A DNA stretch of 64,000 bases, taken from Hedera helix. Lineage: Eukaryota; Streptophyta; Magnoliopsida; Apiales; Araliaceae. The notes beneath the pieces were generated by a model that saw only the letters and a program-made list of their open reading frames with translations, made no database searches and was not told the DNA's origin. Shown here one piece after another: positions 60,901-64,000 of this stretch (positions within the stretch are counted from its first letter, which is position 1; every line of letters starts with the position of its first letter). The DNA lies in the NCBI GenBank assembly GCA_947179155.2, contig CAMXCC020000001.1:1-64000 (forward strand). The letters are read 5' to 3'. The translations under genes were made by a program, and so were the position numbers.

Positions 60901-63900
60901 TGAAAACAATGCGTACAACGCACACAAGTCTTCATTTGAGGAAACTTGTTATTCGTTTCGTTATTTGCTTAAAATTTGCAAACGAATAGTGGATTAGGAG
61001 TCATACTACTTCGTTATACATCGGTTAGCCTCAAAAGGAGCAATTCTATCATTCTCGCATTGAAAACAATGCGTACAACGCACAGAAGTCTTCATTTGAG
61101 GAAACGTGCTATTCGTTTCGTTATTTCCTCAAAATTTGCAAACAAATAGGTGATTAAGAGTCATATTACTTCGTTATACCTCGGTTAGCCTCAAAATGAG
61201 CAATCCTATCACTCTCGCATTGAAAACAATGCGTACAGCGCACACAAGTCTTCATTTGAGGAAACTTGTTATTCGTTTCGTTATTTGCTTAAAATTTGCA
61301 AACGAATAGTGGATTAGGAGTCATACTACTTCGTTATACATCGGTTAGCCTCAAAAGGAGCAATTCTATCACTCTCGCATTGAAAACAATGCGTACAACG
61401 CACTTAAGTCTTCATTTGAGGAAACGTGCTATTCGTTTCGTTATTTCCTCAAAATTTGCAAATAAATAGGTGATTAAGAGTCATATTACTTCGTTATACA
61501 TCGGTTAGCCTCAAAATGAGCAATTCTATCACTCTCGCATTGAAAACAATGCGTACAACGCACACAAGTCTTCATTTGAGGAAACTTGCTATTCGTTTCG
61601 TTATTTGCTTAAAATTTGCAAACAAATAGGTGATTAAGAGTCATATTACTTCGTTATACATCGGTTAGCCTCAAAAGGAGCAATTCTATCACTCTCGCAT
61701 TGAAAACAATGCGTACAACGCACACAAGTCTTCATTTGAGGAAACGTGCTATTCGTTTCGTTATTTCCTCAAAATTTGCAAACAAATAGGTGATTAAGAG
61801 TCATATTACTTCGTTATACCTCGGTTAGCCTCAAAATGAGCAATCCTATCACTCTCGCATTGAAAACAATGCGTACAACGCACACAAGTCTTCATTTGAG
61901 GAAACTTGTTATTCGTTTCGTTATTTGCTTAAAATTTGCAAACAAATAGTGGATTAGGAGTCATACTACTTCGTTATACATCGGTTAGCCTCAAAAGGAG
62001 CAATTCTATCATTCTCGCATTGAAAACAATGCGTACAACGCACAGAAGTCTTCATTTGAGGAAACGTGCTATTCGTTTCGTTATTTCCTCAAAATTTGCA
62101 AACAAATAGGTGATTAAGAGTCATATTACTTCGTTATACCTCGGTTAGCCTCAAAATGAGCAATCCTATCACTCTCGCATTGAAAAAAATGCGTACAACG
62201 CACACAAGTCTTCATTTGAGGAAACTTGTTATTCGTTTCGTTATTTGCTTAAAATTTGCAAACAAATAGTGGATTAGGAGTTATACTACTTCGTTATACA
62301 TCGGTTACCCTCAAAAGGAGCAATTCTATCACTCTCGCATTGAAAACAATCCGTACAACGCACAGAAGTCTTCATTTGAGGAAACGTGCTATTCGTTTCG
62401 TTATTTCCTCAAAATTTGCAAACAAATAGGTGATTAAGAGTCATATTACTTCGTTATACATCGGTTATCCTCAAAAGGAGCAATTCTATCACTCTCGCAT
62501 TGAAAACAATGCGTACAACGCACACAAGTCTTCATTTAAGGAAACGTGTTATTCGTTTCGTTATTTCCTCAAAATTTGCAAACAAATAGGTGATTAAGAG
62601 TCATATTACTTCGTTATACCTCGGTTAGCCTCAAAATGAGCAATCCTATCACTCTCGCATCGAAAACAATGCGTACAGCGCACACAAGTCTTCATTTGAG
62701 GAAACTTGTTATTCGTTTCGTTATTTGCTTAAAATTTGCAAACGAATAGTGGATTAGGAGTCATACTACTTCGTTATACATCGGTTAGCCTCAAAAGGAG
62801 CAATTCTATCACTCTCGCATTGAAAACAATTAGTACAACGCACAGAAGTCTTCATTTGAGGAAACGTACTATTCGTTTCGTTATTTCCTCAAAATTTGCA
62901 AACAAATAGGTGATTAAGAGTCATATTACTTCGTTATACATCGGTTAGCCTCAAAAGGAGCAATTCTATTACTCTCGCATTAAAAATAATGCGTACAACG
63001 CACACAAGTCTTCACTTGAGGAAACGTGCTATTCGTTTCGTTATTTCCCCAAAATTTGCAAACAAATAGGTGATTAAGAGTCATATTACTTCGTTATACC
63101 TCGGTTAGCCTCAAAATGAGCAATCCTATCACTCTCGCATTGAAAATAATGCGTACAACGCACACAAGTCTTCATTTGAGGAAACGCGCTATTCGTTTCG
63201 TTATGTCCTCAAAATTTGCAAACAAATAGGTGATTAAGAGTCATATTACTTCGTTATACCTCGGTTAGCCTCAAAATGAGCAATCCTATCACTCTCGCAT
63301 TGAAAACAATGCGTACAGCGCACACAAGTCTTCATTTGAGGAAACTTGTTATTTGTTTCGTTATTTGCTTAAAATTTGCAAACGAATAGTGGATTAGGAG
63401 TCATACTACTTCGTTATACATCGGTTAGCCTCAAAAGGAGCAATTCTATCACTCTCGCATTGAAAACAATGCGTACAACGCACTTAAGTCTTCATTTGAG
63501 GAAACGTGCTATTCGTTTCGTTATTTCCTCAAAATTTGCAAATAAATAGGTGATTAAGAGTCATATTACTTCGTTATACATCGGTTAGCCTCAAAATGAG
63601 CAATTCTATCACTCTCGCATTGAAAACAATGCGTACAACGCACACAAGTCTTCATTTGAGGAAACTTGCTATTCGTTTCGTTATTTGCTTAAAATTTGCA
63701 AACAAATAGGTGATTAAGAGTCATACTACTTCGTTATACATCGGTTAGCCTCAAAAGGAGCAATTCTATCACTCTCGCATTGAAAACAATGCGTACAACG
63801 CACAGAAGTCTTCATTTGAGGAAACGTGCTATTCGTTTCGTTATTTCCTCAAAATTTGCAAACAAATAGGTGATTAAGAGTCATATTACTTCGTTATACA

Positions 63901-64000
63901 TCGGTTAGCCTCAAAAGGAGCAATTCTATCACTCTCGCATTGAAAACAATGCGTACAACGCACACAAGTCTTCATTTGAGGAAACGTGCTATTCGTTTCG
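54990..64000 (+). repeat. 160-bp satellite, array D (~56 monomers, open at window end)
   Basis: It resumes in phase after the CGTAC TSD and runs off the window. Higher-order copies are clear: CAATTCTCTCACTC with AACGTACAGAAG and AAATTTGGAAAC recurs at 58641 and 59921 (1,280 bp, 8 monomers); CAATTCTATCATTCTCG recurs at 61041 and 62001 (960 bp, 6 monomers). Two 1-base insertions (near 57821 and 57872) shift the register by 2. The 62-residue frame at 57674 exists only because of these. Confidence 0.97.

Overview
This window looks like plant heterochromatin, probably centromeric or pericentromeric, and I see no protein-coding gene in it. The plant assignment rests on very long LTRs opening TGTAATATCC and closing GTTACA, primer-binding sites complementary to initiator tRNA-Met (TGGTATCAGAGC), the CGAGGACGAAATT motif before the polypurine tract that is common in plant Ty3/gypsy (Tekay-like) elements, and short runs of the plant telomere unit inside LTRs. 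I do not recognise the satellite and will not guess the species. All short open reading frames are AT-rich by-products of repeats; most recur only because the repeat that holds them recurs.

Layout. 1-1493: the 3' end of a long LTR element (plus strand), cut by the window edge. 1494-9216: 160-bp satellite, array A. 9217-14320: a 5.1-kb probable solo LTR (minus strand, TSD CACAC). 14321-17689: satellite array B. 17690-37626: an LTR element on the minus strand (TSD GAAGT) whose short internal region is split by a younger, related element on the plus strand at 21914-31993 (TSD CAATC). 37627-37938: two satellite units, array C. 37939-54989: a second family on the minus strand with LTR-internal-LTR-internal-LTR layout and a single outer TSD, CGTAC. 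54990-64000: satellite array D. Taking out the insertions and one copy of each TSD restores a single continuous, in-phase satellite of about 20.4 kb (about 127 monomers), all in one direction, with alternating A/B monomers (320-bp dimers) and higher-order duplications of 6, 8 and 11 monomers.

The full elements are all of the LARD type (large retrotransposon derivative): LTRs of 3.9-4.4 kb around only about 1.9-2.0 kb of internal DNA without gag or pol. They must be moved by proteins supplied elsewhere. The internal regions are not random: across two clearly different families they keep the same ordered set of short hairpins and a nearly invariant 20-base block, which makes a conserved RNA signal (packaging, dimerisation or recognition by the helper) the most interesting candidate system here. 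Other points are two alternative U3 start sites 103 bp apart used by sister elements, clustering of insertions in a small part of the satellite monomer, and a large inverted LTR pair created by antiparallel self-insertion.
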